Positions 9,922 to 18,525 are shown, numbered from the stretch's first letter. The stretch: DNA of 35,579 nucleotides from Nitrincola sp. A-D6 (GCF_000764495.1 NZ_JRLB01000057.1:1-35579), one strand, 5' to 3'. Numbers and translations are program-made. Notes: a model not told the origin generated them from the letters alone.

Positions 9922-10019
9922 TTATGTGTCACCTTATCTTTGTTGTTGGTGAGTGTGGTATAGACAACACCCTTTTTGCTTCAAGCCAGACATGCATATG
10001 CTGGATTTAACGCGAAAGT

Positions 10020-10033
10020 TTGATTTGCATCAA
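10020..10033 (-). promoter_or_regulatory. FNR/Anr box upstream of dctP
   Basis: TTGAT-TTGC-ATCAA matches the FNR/Anr consensus TTGAT-N4-ATCAA at every defined base. If the centre sits at the usual -41.5, the transcript starts near 9985, and the minus-strand TATGCA (9998-9993) falls within one base of the expected -10 position. This suggests control of the TRAP operon by oxygen limitation. Binding is inferred. Confidence 0.6.
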
Positions 10034-10060
10034 TCCTAAAAAAAACCACGATTGACTCTA

Positions 10061-10132
10061 AATCAGCTGACCTTGCAAGGTCTTGCAGAAATCTCCGGAA
10101 TTTATTTACAAATCCTCCGGGTCAGGCTGATT
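10061..10132 (-). terminator. Possible terminator structure after etfB, with a 14-bp palindrome
   Basis: The segment 10120-10132 (GGTCAGGCTGATT on the plus strand) pairs with 10061-10072 (AATCAGCTGACC) with one bulged base. A T run on the minus strand (10045-10037) follows about 16 bases after the stem. The right arm covers the etfB stop codon. Nested in the left arm is the exact palindrome GACCTTGCAAGGTC (10069-10082). The T run is too distant for a classical terminator, so the call is weak. Confidence 0.35.
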
Positions 10133-10946
10133 TATCCCGATTCAACACCCCCTCTTCGAGTAGCATTTTCAGTATGGCATCGGCTGATTTGTCAGCCGAC
10201 AGGTTTTGTAACACCTCTCCACCACTGGCCTCAGCTTTAGCTGCTGCTGCTTTAAATCGATCCCTTGCAGATGTCGCTTTAATAATTTTTAAGCGTTTTG
10301 GACGCTTTCGTGCTGGCTGAAACTGCCAGTCGTTTCGATCCAGATCAGCTTTTACGTCCGCACTCTGTTGCATCAACTGGCCCCGACGAGCCGGACCAAA
10401 CGCTGATTGTCGCGCAGCTGGAGCCGCCGAATCCAAGGCCAGCACAGCGGGCAGGGATACCTTCAAACGTCGACGCTGGCCTCTGGGCAAGGCTTGCAAA
10501 AGCGTCACAGAATCAGATCGCAAGTGTTCAATCTCAGCCAGTCCGCTAATCACAGGCCAACCCAATCGCTGTGCCAGCTGATAGGGTAATAACCCGGAAC
10601 CTTCACCAGCTTCAGCCCGGCCGCCACACAACACCAATGAGACCTGCTGCTGGCGAACAAACACCTCCAACGCTGGCACAACATCGGCCTCAACTGGCTG
10701 CTCGAGCAGATGCAGCTCAGGCACTCCCATCCCGATATAACCGCGTAAAGCGGCTTCCGAAGCCTCATCAACCCATCCTGCATGCACGGGTAACAGCTCA
10801 ATATCAGCTAAATTGAGTGCCATTTCTAAAGCTCTGGCATCCTGATCAGCACGTCGGGCACGCCCGGTAAGCGGATGCTGTCCAATCGACAAGAGTGCTG
10901 CTACCTTGGATGATGCAGCACGACTAGCAAGCGTGTTAGGCAACAT
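10122..10946 (-). CDS. etfB: Electron transfer flavoprotein beta subunit of the dgc operon
   Basis: A 274-aa EtfB/FixA-like protein that pairs with EtfA to accept electrons from the Dgc enzymes. Family features are DQDARALEMALNLAD in the N-terminal third, a domain organised around LVLCGGRAEAGEGSGLLPYQLAQRLGWP (the segment equivalent to the ETF beta signature), and a polyalanine/lysine-rich C-terminus. It is more divergent than housekeeping EtfB, as is usual for dgc-linked copies. The ATG has a strong site (AGGAGA) inside the end of etfA, overlapping it by 11 bases. Last gene of the six-gene operon. Confidence 0.85.
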   Translation of the reverse strand: MLPNTLASRAASSKVAALLSIGQHPLTGRARRADQDARALEMALNLADIELLPVHAGWVDEASEAALRGYIGMGVPELHLLEQPVEADVVPALEVFVRQQQVSLVLCGGRAEAGEGSGLLPYQLAQRLGWPVISGLAEIEHLRSDSVTLLQALPRGQRRRLKVSLPAVLALDSAAPAARQSAFGPARRGQLMQQSADVKADLDRNDWQFQPARKRPKRLKIIKATSARDRFKAAAAKAEASGGEVLQNLSADKSADAILKMLLEEGVLNRDKSA

Positions 10947-12195
10947 GACGCGTCTCCTGTTTCAGTGCATTAACCTTCTCAATGAGCTTTTCCAGTATCG
11001 CGGCGGCATCACCGATCACAGCCAGATCCGCTCGTTTCACCATATCGCAACCTGGATCTGTGTTGATAGCAATGACTTTTTCACAGGTCTGAATGCCCTG
11101 AAGGTGTTGAATTGCACCGGAAATACCTACAGCCAGATAAACACGCGCTGTCACCCAGGTGCCTGTTGCACCCACTTGTCGGTCACGTGGCATAAAGCCA
11201 TCATCTACCGCCACACGGGACGCGCCCTCTGTGGCGCCCAGTACTTCAGCCGCTGTATGGAAGCCCTGCCAGTCCGTCACACCATTACCGCCAGACAGAA
11301 TAAATTCAGCTTCCGCCAGGGACACACTCGCCGGATCAACGCCAACAGCGCCCATATCCTCAATTCGCTGCAAGGATTCGACCTGACCTGCACGCAATGA
11401 AAACGCAACAGCTTCGTGGCGCGTATCACTAACCGGTTCAGCACACTCAGGCAGTGCAAGCACAACACGAGGCAGTTCACGGGTAATATCCACTGTGGCT
11501 GCGGCACCCCGACAAATACACTGTAGCTGTTCATTATCCTGCCGAACCTGCCAGAGCCCGGTGGCGGCGCGCACATCAATCTGCACAGCAAATCGCCGTC
11601 CCAAATCACCCCCACCTAACCCTGAATCAGGAAACAACCAGTATTCAGGCTGCAGATCAGACTCTAACTGCAGCAACCGTGCCAGCTGCAGCTCTGGGGA
11701 GTATTGCTCAAAGACGGCATCGGTCAGATGCAATAATCTATCCACGCCAGCATCGGCAAAGCCTAGCTCTTTATATGAACCAAACACCACCGCTAACACG
11801 GCTGTTTCTGGCTGTCGGGATGCCAACTGCTGCGCCAACCCCAACAGGTCCTTATCCAGCGCGCTCAACCGCCCACCCGGCATATCGGGCACAACCACCA
11901 CATAAGCCGCTGGCGACTCGATGTGGTGCAAAGGCCGGCTATCCACAGTAAGGCCGGGTGACTTAGCGGCTGACGCGGCGCCGCCCTGCACACCACTACG
12001 ATCAATACGACGCAAGCCATTAGGACCGATAAACCCTATCAGATGCGGATTGCGCCGCTTTATACCCTGTGCGCTTAACCATTCGGCTGGACTATCAGTG
12101 CCATTCATAGCCGCCAACACAGCATCATGCTGGGGATGTAAACGGTTACGCCGTATCTGTTCGCGGCGCGGATCACGGCGAAGGCTATCACTCAT
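10936..12195 (-). CDS. etfA: Electron transfer flavoprotein alpha subunit with N-terminal extension
   Basis: A 419-aa protein; ordinary EtfA is near 310 aa. The extra length is an N-terminal, Arg-rich region of roughly 95 residues with no recognised domain. The C-terminal FAD domain is clear: DDGFMPRDRQVGATGTWV then ARVYLAVGISGAIQHLQGIQ and AINTDPGCDMVKRADL. The start overlaps the dgcB stop by four bases (ATGA). With EtfB it should pass electrons from dimethylglycine oxidation toward ETF:quinone oxidoreductase or the DgcB Fe-S protein. As far as I recall, long EtfA proteins also occur in the Pseudomonas dgc cluster, so the extension may belong to the subfamily. Confidence 0.87.
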   Translation of the reverse strand: MSDSLRRDPRREQIRRNRLHPQHDAVLAAMNGTDSPAEWLSAQGIKRRNPHLIGFIGPNGLRRIDRSGVQGGAASAAKSPGLTVDSRPLHHIESPAAYVVVVPDMPGGRLSALDKDLLGLAQQLASRQPETAVLAVVFGSYKELGFADAGVDRLLHLTDAVFEQYSPELQLARLLQLESDLQPEYWLFPDSGLGGGDLGRRFAVQIDVRAATGLWQVRQDNEQLQCICRGAAATVDITRELPRVVLALPECAEPVSDTRHEAVAFSLRAGQVESLQRIEDMGAVGVDPASVSLAEAEFILSGGNGVTDWQGFHTAAEVLGATEGASRVAVDDGFMPRDRQVGATGTWVTARVYLAVGISGAIQHLQGIQTCEKVIAINTDPGCDMVKRADLAVIGDAAAILEKLIEKVNALKQETRHVA

Positions 12196-14132
12196 AAGCT
12201 GACCTCCTCTTTTTCCGGTATTTCCGCTGAAATTTCCAGTGCATCAGCGACCATCTCAGCAATATCCAGCACCTGGGGTCGGGGTTCCACCACACCTTCC
12301 AGCATCGCCATACACTGAGGACAACCAACAGCGACCTGCTCTGCTGAGGTTTCACGAATATCCTCCATACGCATATCAGGAATTCGCTGTTTACCCGGTA
12401 TATCGGTAATCGGAGCGCCACCTCCACCGCCACAACAACGCGAACGAAAACCGGAACGCTGCATCTCGACAACTTCGATTCCCATCGCACTGAGGACATC
12501 TCTTGGCGCCGTATATTCACCGTTATAACGCCCCAGGTAGCAGGGATCGTGGTAGGTCACTTTGCCACCCTTATGAGCGCGGAGCTTAATCTTGCTTAAC
12601 TGGCGTAACTGGTTGATGTAGGTGGTGTGATGATAGACCACATACTCACCACCGAATGCCGCATATTCATTTTTCAGCACATGAAAGCTGTGCGGATCAC
12701 AACTGACAATGGCACGAAAACTGTATTGCGACAGGGTTTGAATATTGCGTTTGGCCAGCGACTGAAAGGTAGCTTCATCACCAAGGCGGCGGGCCACATC
12801 ACCGCAATCACGCTCCTCATTTCCCAGTACGGCAAAGTTAATCCCGGCCGCACGCAGAATTTTGACGAACGCCCGCAGGGTACGTTGGTTGCGCATATCG
12901 AACGCCCCATCACCCAACCAGAGCAGCACGTCTGTACGCTTCACATCAGACAGTAGAGGCAGATTCAAATCCGCCGCCCAATTCATCCGTGAACCCGGAT
13001 TAAAACCACCGGGATTATCCGTTGCAATCAGGTTATCGATCACTTCGGCGCCCTTATTAGGGGTTTGTCCGCGTTCAAGGGTCAAATGACGACGCATATC
13101 CACAATCGCATCGACATGCTCAATCATCATCGGACACTCTTCCACGCAGGCACGGCAGGTGGTGCAGGACCAGAGCGTTTCAGCATCAACCAGCCCCTGG
13201 CCTTCCCGCGCCACGATCTGTGCAAACGGGCTGCCCTGGTGCTCGCCCACCGGCTTGCCGGGATAGGGAGAGCCGGCATAGCCAGCATCGGTACCACCGG
13301 CCAAGCCCACCACCATATCCTGAATCAGTTTTTTCGGGTTCAGCGGCTGGCCAGCCGCATAAGCCGGACAAACTGCTTCACAGCGACCACACTGCACACA
13401 GGCATCGAAACCGAGCAACTGGTTCCAGGTAAAATCAGCCGGCTTTTCCACCCCCAGTGGTGCATCCGCATCAGCCAGATCAAGGGGTTTGAGGCCAGTC
13501 GAGCGACCACCACCGAAACGTTCCGCACGACGATGAAACGCCAGGTGTAAGGCACCGGCGAAGGCATGCTTCATCGGTCCGCCCCAGGTCATGCCGAAGA
13601 ACATCTCACCCAGCCCCCAGGTGATCAGCGCCAGCAGTAGGACCACCAGCAGCCAGCCGCCAGCATCAGCCGGCAGCACCCCGGCAACCGGCAAGGTCAG
13701 CAAAAAGAATCCCAGCGAGAAAGCCAACAGGCTTTTTGGCAGGCGCATCCAGGGGCCTTTAGACAGGCGATCTGGCGGGTTTAGGCGACGCTTCGCCACC
13801 AGCAGTGCACCGCAAAACATCGACGCTGTTGCAAGCAACAATGCCCAGGCCAAAATAGCGTTGTGCCAGTGTAAACCATGCACCAGCACGGCCAGTATTG
13901 CCGCCAGAACGAAGCCTCCGGCGGTAGCAACATGGGTGTGCGAGATATACTTATCCCGCGCTACCACATGATGCAGATCAATCAGATAGCGGCGCGGCAT
14001 GGCGGCCAAACCGGCCAGCAACGGCACAGGTGCACTACGGCCTACTCGCCATAGACGGATACGGCGCACGGCACCAATCACTGCCAATAACAGGGCTACG
14101 CCTAGCAACCAAGGTAATAACACGTTCAACAT
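12192..14132 (-). CDS. dgcB: DgcB: membrane-anchored Fe-S/CCG-domain oxidoreductase of dimethylglycine catabolism
   Basis: A 646-aa protein. The N-terminal 180 residues hold several hydrophobic helices (for example LLPWLLGVALLLAVIGA and WLLVVLLLALITWGLGEMFF). Two 4Fe-4S motifs follow: CVQCGRCEAVCP (Cys245, 248, 251, 255) and SCTTCRACVEECP near 309-321. The C-terminal part carries CCG-type cysteine motifs (HDPCYLGRYNG, then RCCGGGGGAP and later CPQC), as in HdrD/GlpC-like proteins. It is the electron carrier partner of DgcA. The start codon is 15 bases after dgcA ends. Confidence 0.9.
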   Translation of the reverse strand: MLNVLLPWLLGVALLLAVIGAVRRIRLWRVGRSAPVPLLAGLAAMPRRYLIDLHHVVARDKYISHTHVATAGGFVLAAILAVLVHGLHWHNAILAWALLLATASMFCGALLVAKRRLNPPDRLSKGPWMRLPKSLLAFSLGFFLLTLPVAGVLPADAGGWLLVVLLLALITWGLGEMFFGMTWGGPMKHAFAGALHLAFHRRAERFGGGRSTGLKPLDLADADAPLGVEKPADFTWNQLLGFDACVQCGRCEAVCPAYAAGQPLNPKKLIQDMVVGLAGGTDAGYAGSPYPGKPVGEHQGSPFAQIVAREGQGLVDAETLWSCTTCRACVEECPMMIEHVDAIVDMRRHLTLERGQTPNKGAEVIDNLIATDNPGGFNPGSRMNWAADLNLPLLSDVKRTDVLLWLGDGAFDMRNQRTLRAFVKILRAAGINFAVLGNEERDCGDVARRLGDEATFQSLAKRNIQTLSQYSFRAIVSCDPHSFHVLKNEYAAFGGEYVVYHHTTYINQLRQLSKIKLRAHKGGKVTYHDPCYLGRYNGEYTAPRDVLSAMGIEVVEMQRSGFRSRCCGGGGGAPITDIPGKQRIPDMRMEDIRETSAEQVAVGCPQCMAMLEGVVEPRPQVLDIAEMVADALEISAEIPEKEEVSL

Positions 14133-14147
14133 AACCCGAACCCTGTA

Positions 14148-16217
14148 TCAGAAATCCTTGCAAAGACGCAGCGCATCATAGATGGCTGCATGGGTATTTC
14201 GTGGTGCTGTGCAATCACCGATACGGAACAATACAAACTTGTCACCATCAGTCGACTCACTCAAACAGGGTTGAGGCTTGATGTCATACAGCGCCGCAAT
14301 ATCCATCTGCCCTTTGTTCAGTGACTGGGGTTTTAAGGCGTAATACAGGCTTTCATCTGGACGTACGCCATTTTCTACCACCACCTGATCAACCACGCGC
14401 TCTTCCAACTGACCGGTATACTCATTCTCCAACACAGCCACCAATTGATCGCCTTCACGATAGACCTTGTGCAGTGCCAGATCAGACGTCATGATCACCT
14501 CTTTGGGATAGAGACTGCGGTAATAGGTTGGGAAGGTAGTACCACCGACTGCTGCGCCTGGTTTAATATCATCAGTCACCAGCTCCACCTTGCTGCCTTT
14601 TTCAGACAGATAATCGGCAGTCGACATACCAGTGAACTCACAGATAGTGTCATACACCAGCACATTATTGCCCGGTACTACCTTGCCATCGAGAATATCC
14701 CAACTGCTGACGATCAGGCCCTCTGCAGCACCCCAGGCGGGTTCTTGCTCGATAAAGGGTTTGCCACCCACTGCAAGGATAACCACATCCGGCTGATCAG
14801 CTGTGATCATCGCTTCATCGGCATAGCTGTTCAGACGTACATCCACCTTCAGGCGGGCCAATTCCAACTGATACCAACGCGTAATACCGGCCATCTGATC
14901 ACGCTGCGGCGCTTTGGCAGCCAGGGTAATCTGCCCACCCAACTGTGCCTGTCCTTCAAACAACACCACCTGATGACCGCGCTCAGCTGCCACTCGTGCA
15001 GCTTCCATACCCGCAGGACCACCGCCAACTACCACCACCTTGCGTACAGGGCCTTGCGTTTTTTCGATAATATGTGGCAAGCCCATGTATTCACGCGATG
15101 TGGCCGCATTTTGAATACACAGTACATCTAGCCCCTGGTACTGGCGGTCAATACAATAATTGGCACCTACACACTGACGTATCTGGTCGATCTGACCCAT
15201 CTTGATCTTGGCAATGATGTGCGGATCGGCAATATGCGCACGGGTCATACCCACCATGTCGACATAACCCCCTTCCAGAATACGCTGCGCCTGGTTGGGA
15301 TCTTTAATGTTCTGCGCATGAATAACCGGCGCCTTGACCACCTCTTTAATACCCGCCGCCAGATGCAGAAAAGGCTCTGGCGGGTAGGACATATTCGGAA
15401 TCACATTCGCCAGGGTGTTATGGGTATCACAACCTGAACCTATAACTCCAAAGAAATCCACCAGGCCGGTAGCATCATAATAGGCAGCAATCTGCTTCAT
15501 ATCCTCATGGGTCAAACCGTCGGGATGGAACTCATCGCCACAAATACGCATACCGACAACAAAATCATCCCCAACTTCGGCACGCACCGCTTTAAGCACC
15601 TCCATGCCGAAGCGCATGCGGTTTTCAAAACTGCCACCCCACTCATCTGTGCGCTTGTTAACCCGTGGACTCCAGAACTGGTCTATCAAATGCTGGTGCA
15701 CCGCAGACAGTTCGACACCATCCAGCCCACCCTCTTTGGCACGCCGTGCCGCCTGAGCAAAGTCACCGATGATGCGCTCTATTTCTTCCGGCTCAATAGT
15801 TTTACAGGTAGAACGATGCACGGGTTCACGAATACCCGAGGGCGACAGGAGCGTCGTCCAGTTATAACCATCCCAGCGCGAACGCCGTCCCATATGGGTA
15901 ATCTGGATCATAATCTTGCCGCCATGCTTGTGCACCGCATCGGCAAGATTCTGAAAGTGTGGAATAATGCGGTCGGTGGACAGATTAACAGAGCTCCACC
16001 AGGCTTGTGGGCTGTCTATGGAGACCACCGAAGAGCCCCCACAAATACACAAGCCACAGCCACCCTTGGCTTTCTCTTCGTAATACTTCACATAACGTTC
16101 AGTGGTCATGCCGCCATCAGTGGCATGAACCTCGGCATGCGCTGTACTCACCACCCGGTTACGGATGGTCAGCTTACCGAGTTGAATCGGTTGAAAAATG
16201 GCATCAAACTGGGACAT
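14148..16217 (-). CDS. dgcA: DgcA: dimethylglycine-catabolism flavin oxidoreductase
   Basis: A 689-aa protein of the trimethylamine-dehydrogenase/old-yellow-enzyme family. It has an N-terminal FMN TIM barrel (about 1-340), a 4Fe-4S segment (about 349-367), then FAD/NAD(P)-type domains opening with VVVVGGGPAGMEAARVAAE near 394. It is the catalytic subunit that demethylates N,N-dimethylglycine (to sarcosine) in Pseudomonas; StcD-like stachydrine enzymes are related, so the substrate is not absolutely fixed. The expected four-Cys Fe-S motif reads C349-x2-A352-x3-C355-x11-C367, i.e. the second Cys is Ala. A strong ribosome site (AGGAGT) precedes the ATG. Confidence 0.92.
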   Translation of the reverse strand: MSQFDAIFQPIQLGKLTIRNRVVSTAHAEVHATDGGMTTERYVKYYEEKAKGGCGLCICGGSSVVSIDSPQAWWSSVNLSTDRIIPHFQNLADAVHKHGGKIMIQITHMGRRSRWDGYNWTTLLSPSGIREPVHRSTCKTIEPEEIERIIGDFAQAARRAKEGGLDGVELSAVHQHLIDQFWSPRVNKRTDEWGGSFENRMRFGMEVLKAVRAEVGDDFVVGMRICGDEFHPDGLTHEDMKQIAAYYDATGLVDFFGVIGSGCDTHNTLANVIPNMSYPPEPFLHLAAGIKEVVKAPVIHAQNIKDPNQAQRILEGGYVDMVGMTRAHIADPHIIAKIKMGQIDQIRQCVGANYCIDRQYQGLDVLCIQNAATSREYMGLPHIIEKTQGPVRKVVVVGGGPAGMEAARVAAERGHQVVLFEGQAQLGGQITLAAKAPQRDQMAGITRWYQLELARLKVDVRLNSYADEAMITADQPDVVILAVGGKPFIEQEPAWGAAEGLIVSSWDILDGKVVPGNNVLVYDTICEFTGMSTADYLSEKGSKVELVTDDIKPGAAVGGTTFPTYYRSLYPKEVIMTSDLALHKVYREGDQLVAVLENEYTGQLEERVVDQVVVENGVRPDESLYYALKPQSLNKGQMDIAALYDIKPQPCLSESTDGDKFVLFRIGDCTAPRNTHAAIYDALRLCKDF

Positions 16218-16239
16218 AGGTTACTCCTGGACAGCAACA

Positions 16240-16773
16240 TTAAACCTTGGGACGGGTAACGAAATAACCCACATCATGACCGGCTTCAGCACCACTTTGG
16301 GTCTGCTCAGCTACGGTTCGCAGCGAGCTCCCCTGCGCCTCCAGAATCTGATCCATCGCACCGGCAAACCAGCCGGTAAACATATATTCAATCTTGCGGT
16401 TAACCTTGCCATAGTGATACACAAACGCGGAGTGCTCGAGACGCACGTTGCAAACCCCGGCTTCAAGATCTATCGATTCGGTTATGAATTTACCCCAGCC
16501 GCGCTGGGACAGTCGTTTCATATAATGTTCAAACACCTCAACACCGCTCAGACCGTGCAGCTCTGCTTCTTTTTCACACCAGTGCCAGGCACTTTTATAG
16601 CCAGCTTTATAAAGAATCTCTGCATAGCGCTCAGGGCCCAACTCTTCTTCAATCGCCTGATGGTTATTAATAAAAAAGTGTCTGGGCACATACAGCATAG
16701 GCAGCGCATCTGATGTCCAGATACCGGTTTCACTATCCACTTCAATTGGCAGTTCAGGGGCCATTTTTGTCAC
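16240..16773 (-). CDS. DUF5943-type protein of the dgc operon
   Basis: A soluble protein of about 177 aa that in Pseudomonas sits between the dipeptidase-like gene and dgcA. Its fold resembles V4R/4-vinyl-reductase-type small-molecule binding domains, but that is a weak impression. Conserved-looking stretches include ALPMLYVPRHFF, AGYKSAWHWCEKEAELHG and FTGWFAGAMDQIL. I chose GTG 16773 because AAGGTGA lies five bases upstream. An upstream GTG (16782) and an ATG (16764) are also in frame. Function is unknown; a role in handling a product or cofactor of dimethylglycine demethylation is inferred from its conserved place. Confidence 0.8.
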   Translation of the reverse strand: MTKMAPELPIEVDSETGIWTSDALPMLYVPRHFFINNHQAIEEELGPERYAEILYKAGYKSAWHWCEKEAELHGLSGVEVFEHYMKRLSQRGWGKFITESIDLEAGVCNVRLEHSAFVYHYGKVNRKIEYMFTGWFAGAMDQILEAQGSSLRTVAEQTQSGAEAGHDVGYFVTRPKV

Positions 16774-16828
16774 AACGTTCACCTTAAATCGCTTTGTTCA
16801 TTAACAAGGAATATTTATTTTTTAAGAC

Positions 16829-17806
16829 TTACTCGCCCCAGACATCCTTGAGGACACGCACCCAGTTCTCACCCATGATTTTGCGCACCTGGGTTTCACT
16901 CATGCCACGCTTGATCAGGGTTTCAGTCAGATTAGGAAATTCACCTACTGTACGGATGCCCAAGGGATTCACGATTTTGCCAAAATCTGTCAGACGACGG
17001 GCATAGCCTTTATCATGTGTCAGCCGATCAAAAAACTGCTGATCCTGTCCCTGAGTAAAGTCAGTACCTATACCGATTGCATCCTCACCAACGATATTCA
17101 TCACGTACTCTATGGCTTCAGCGTAGTCATCAATGGTCGAATCTATGCCATTTTTCAGGAAGGGAGCGAACATGGTCACACCAACAAAGCCACCGCGATC
17201 AGCAATAAATTTCAACTCTTCATCGGATTTATTGCGCGGATGCATTTTCAGTCCTGACGGCAAGCAGTGGGAGTAGCAAACCGGTTTTTTCGATTCCAGA
17301 ATTACGTCTACCGAGGTTTTGGAACCCACATGCGAAAGATCACACATCACTCCCACACGGTTCATTTCCGCAACAATTTCACGTCCGAAACCAGACAGAC
17401 CACCATCAGGCTCATAACACCCTGTACCCACCAGATTTTGCGTGTTGTAACACATCTGTACGATGCCCACGCCGAGCTTTTTAAATACTTCGACATAGCC
17501 GATCTGGTCTTCAAACGCATGCGCATTCTGGAAACTCAGAATAATGCCGGTTCTATTTAACGCCTTGGCTCGCTGAATATCGTCTGTGGTTAAAACAGGC
17601 ATAACGAGATCATCGTTGTCTCGCATAAGCTGATTGGCATCAACAATATTATTGATGGTTGCCTGAAACCCTTCCCAGACTGACACAGTACAACTGGCAG
17701 CAGTCAGCCCACCTTTGCGCATATCTTCAAACAGTTCACGATTCCATTTCGCAATGATCAAACCATCTATAATGATGGCATCCTGATGCAGTTCAGCGGG
17801 TGTCAT
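16829..17806 (-). CDS. Membrane-dipeptidase family (renal dipeptidase-like) protein, first gene of the dgc operon
   Basis: A 325-aa peptidase M19/renal dipeptidase-fold protein without a signal peptide, so cytoplasmic. Family landmarks are CDLSHVGSKTS and CYSHCLPSG (the two later metal-ligand His positions) and GTDFTQG. The first metal motif, normally HxD near the N-terminus, reads IDGLIIAKWN, and the bridging Glu region reads LSFQNAHAFE with Gln where Glu is expected, so the binuclear zinc site looks incomplete. The same kind of gene heads the Pseudomonas dgc cluster. It is probably not an ordinary dipeptidase; the substrate is unknown. Good ribosome site (GGAGAAA) before the ATG. Confidence 0.85.
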   Translation of the reverse strand: MTPAELHQDAIIIDGLIIAKWNRELFEDMRKGGLTAASCTVSVWEGFQATINNIVDANQLMRDNDDLVMPVLTTDDIQRAKALNRTGIILSFQNAHAFEDQIGYVEVFKKLGVGIVQMCYNTQNLVGTGCYEPDGGLSGFGREIVAEMNRVGVMCDLSHVGSKTSVDVILESKKPVCYSHCLPSGLKMHPRNKSDEELKFIADRGGFVGVTMFAPFLKNGIDSTIDDYAEAIEYVMNIVGEDAIGIGTDFTQGQDQQFFDRLTHDKGYARRLTDFGKIVNPLGIRTVGEFPNLTETLIKRGMSETQVRKIMGENWVRVLKDVWGE

Positions 17807-18204
17807 GGCAGTTTCTCCGGTTAAGCAGTCAAGTCACTATTAACTATTGAGATGCAGAATAGCCCTACCCCCGCTCAGTTGACCCTATGGAAACGACGGC
17901 AATAATTCTAAAAACGTCAGCACTTACTCAGTAGCGACTTTTTTATCTGCAATGGGGGGCTGGGATACTTTTCAGTGGTGCAAAGCAACACCAGCTAAGT
18001 ACTTAATGACAAACTGATTACAGATTTTTCGATAAAATAATGTGCGTACGCAGCATGAAACCCTTGTTTAAATCCAGGGAAAGTCTTGAATTTATATCTA
18101 CTTATCTGACTTTAACTCCTCACTCACTGAACTAAACTGAAATAAGATTAATAGACGGTTTGTGCGAACCGTAAATCCAACTTAGAACTCTTGAGGATAA
18201 AATC
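17807..18204. other. 398-bp intergenic region between the divergent dgc operon and a small gene
   Basis: No convincing gene is seen. It must hold the promoters of the dgc operon (minus) and of the 93-aa gene (plus), but no strong sigma70 or sigma54 pair stands out and no FNR box is present. Near the plus-strand gene, ACGGTT (18155-18160) and AACCGT (18167-18172) form a perfect 6-bp stem with a 6-nt loop, 33-50 bp upstream of ATG 18205. In Pseudomonas the dgc genes are activated by the AraC-type regulator GbdR; no such gene is in this window. Confidence 0.5.
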
Positions 18205-18486
18205 ATGTTGACCTATACAGAATGTCTGGAAATGTGCGACCTCAGTGATGAAGAAATTGATGCGATTGCAGAACACGAGCATCTGGAGCCTATTGTTGCC
18301 ATGGCATTAGGTAAATATATGGTTGAACACAATGCCAGTCATCAAGTCAGGCAATACATCCTGGATGATATTGAACTGGCAAGAGCTCAGGGTAACAGTG
18401 CGAAAATGGCTCTTTTGACTCAAACGCTCTGTCACTTTATGACAACTCATCCAGACTGTTGCCAGGATACATCCAGAGTCGCCTAA
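18205..18486 (+). CDS. Small hypothetical protein
   Basis: A 93-aa, acidic, mostly helical protein that I do not recognise as a named family. The N-terminus is rich in Asp/Glu (LSDEEIDAIAEHEHLEP) and the C-terminus carries three Cys (LCHFMTTHPDCC). No signal peptide or membrane helix. A ribosome site (GAGGAT) precedes ATG 18205, and a terminator follows the stop. Lone transcription unit next to the cation ATPase; a link between the two is not shown. Confidence 0.7.
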   Translation: MLTYTECLEMCDLSDEEIDAIAEHEHLEPIVAMALGKYMVEHNASHQVRQYILDDIELARAQGNSAKMALLTQTLCHFMTTHPDCCQDTSRVA

Positions 18487-18525
18487 CCTAACAACTTGTA
18501 GTGCCCCAGCCCCCAAAGGGGGCGC

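Noticed and set aside
15507..16259. Open frame of 250 codons antisense to dgcA
   Set aside because: Shadow of dgcA; composition and motifs are not protein-like.
17807..18204. A gene or a sigma54 promoter in the intergenic region before the dgc operon
   Set aside because: No open frame with a ribosome site, and no GG-N10-GC pair with the right context was seen.
18509..18523. GCCCCC-AAA-GGGGGC hairpin as a separate terminator
   Set aside because: It has no T run after it; the real terminator is the next hairpin with T9.
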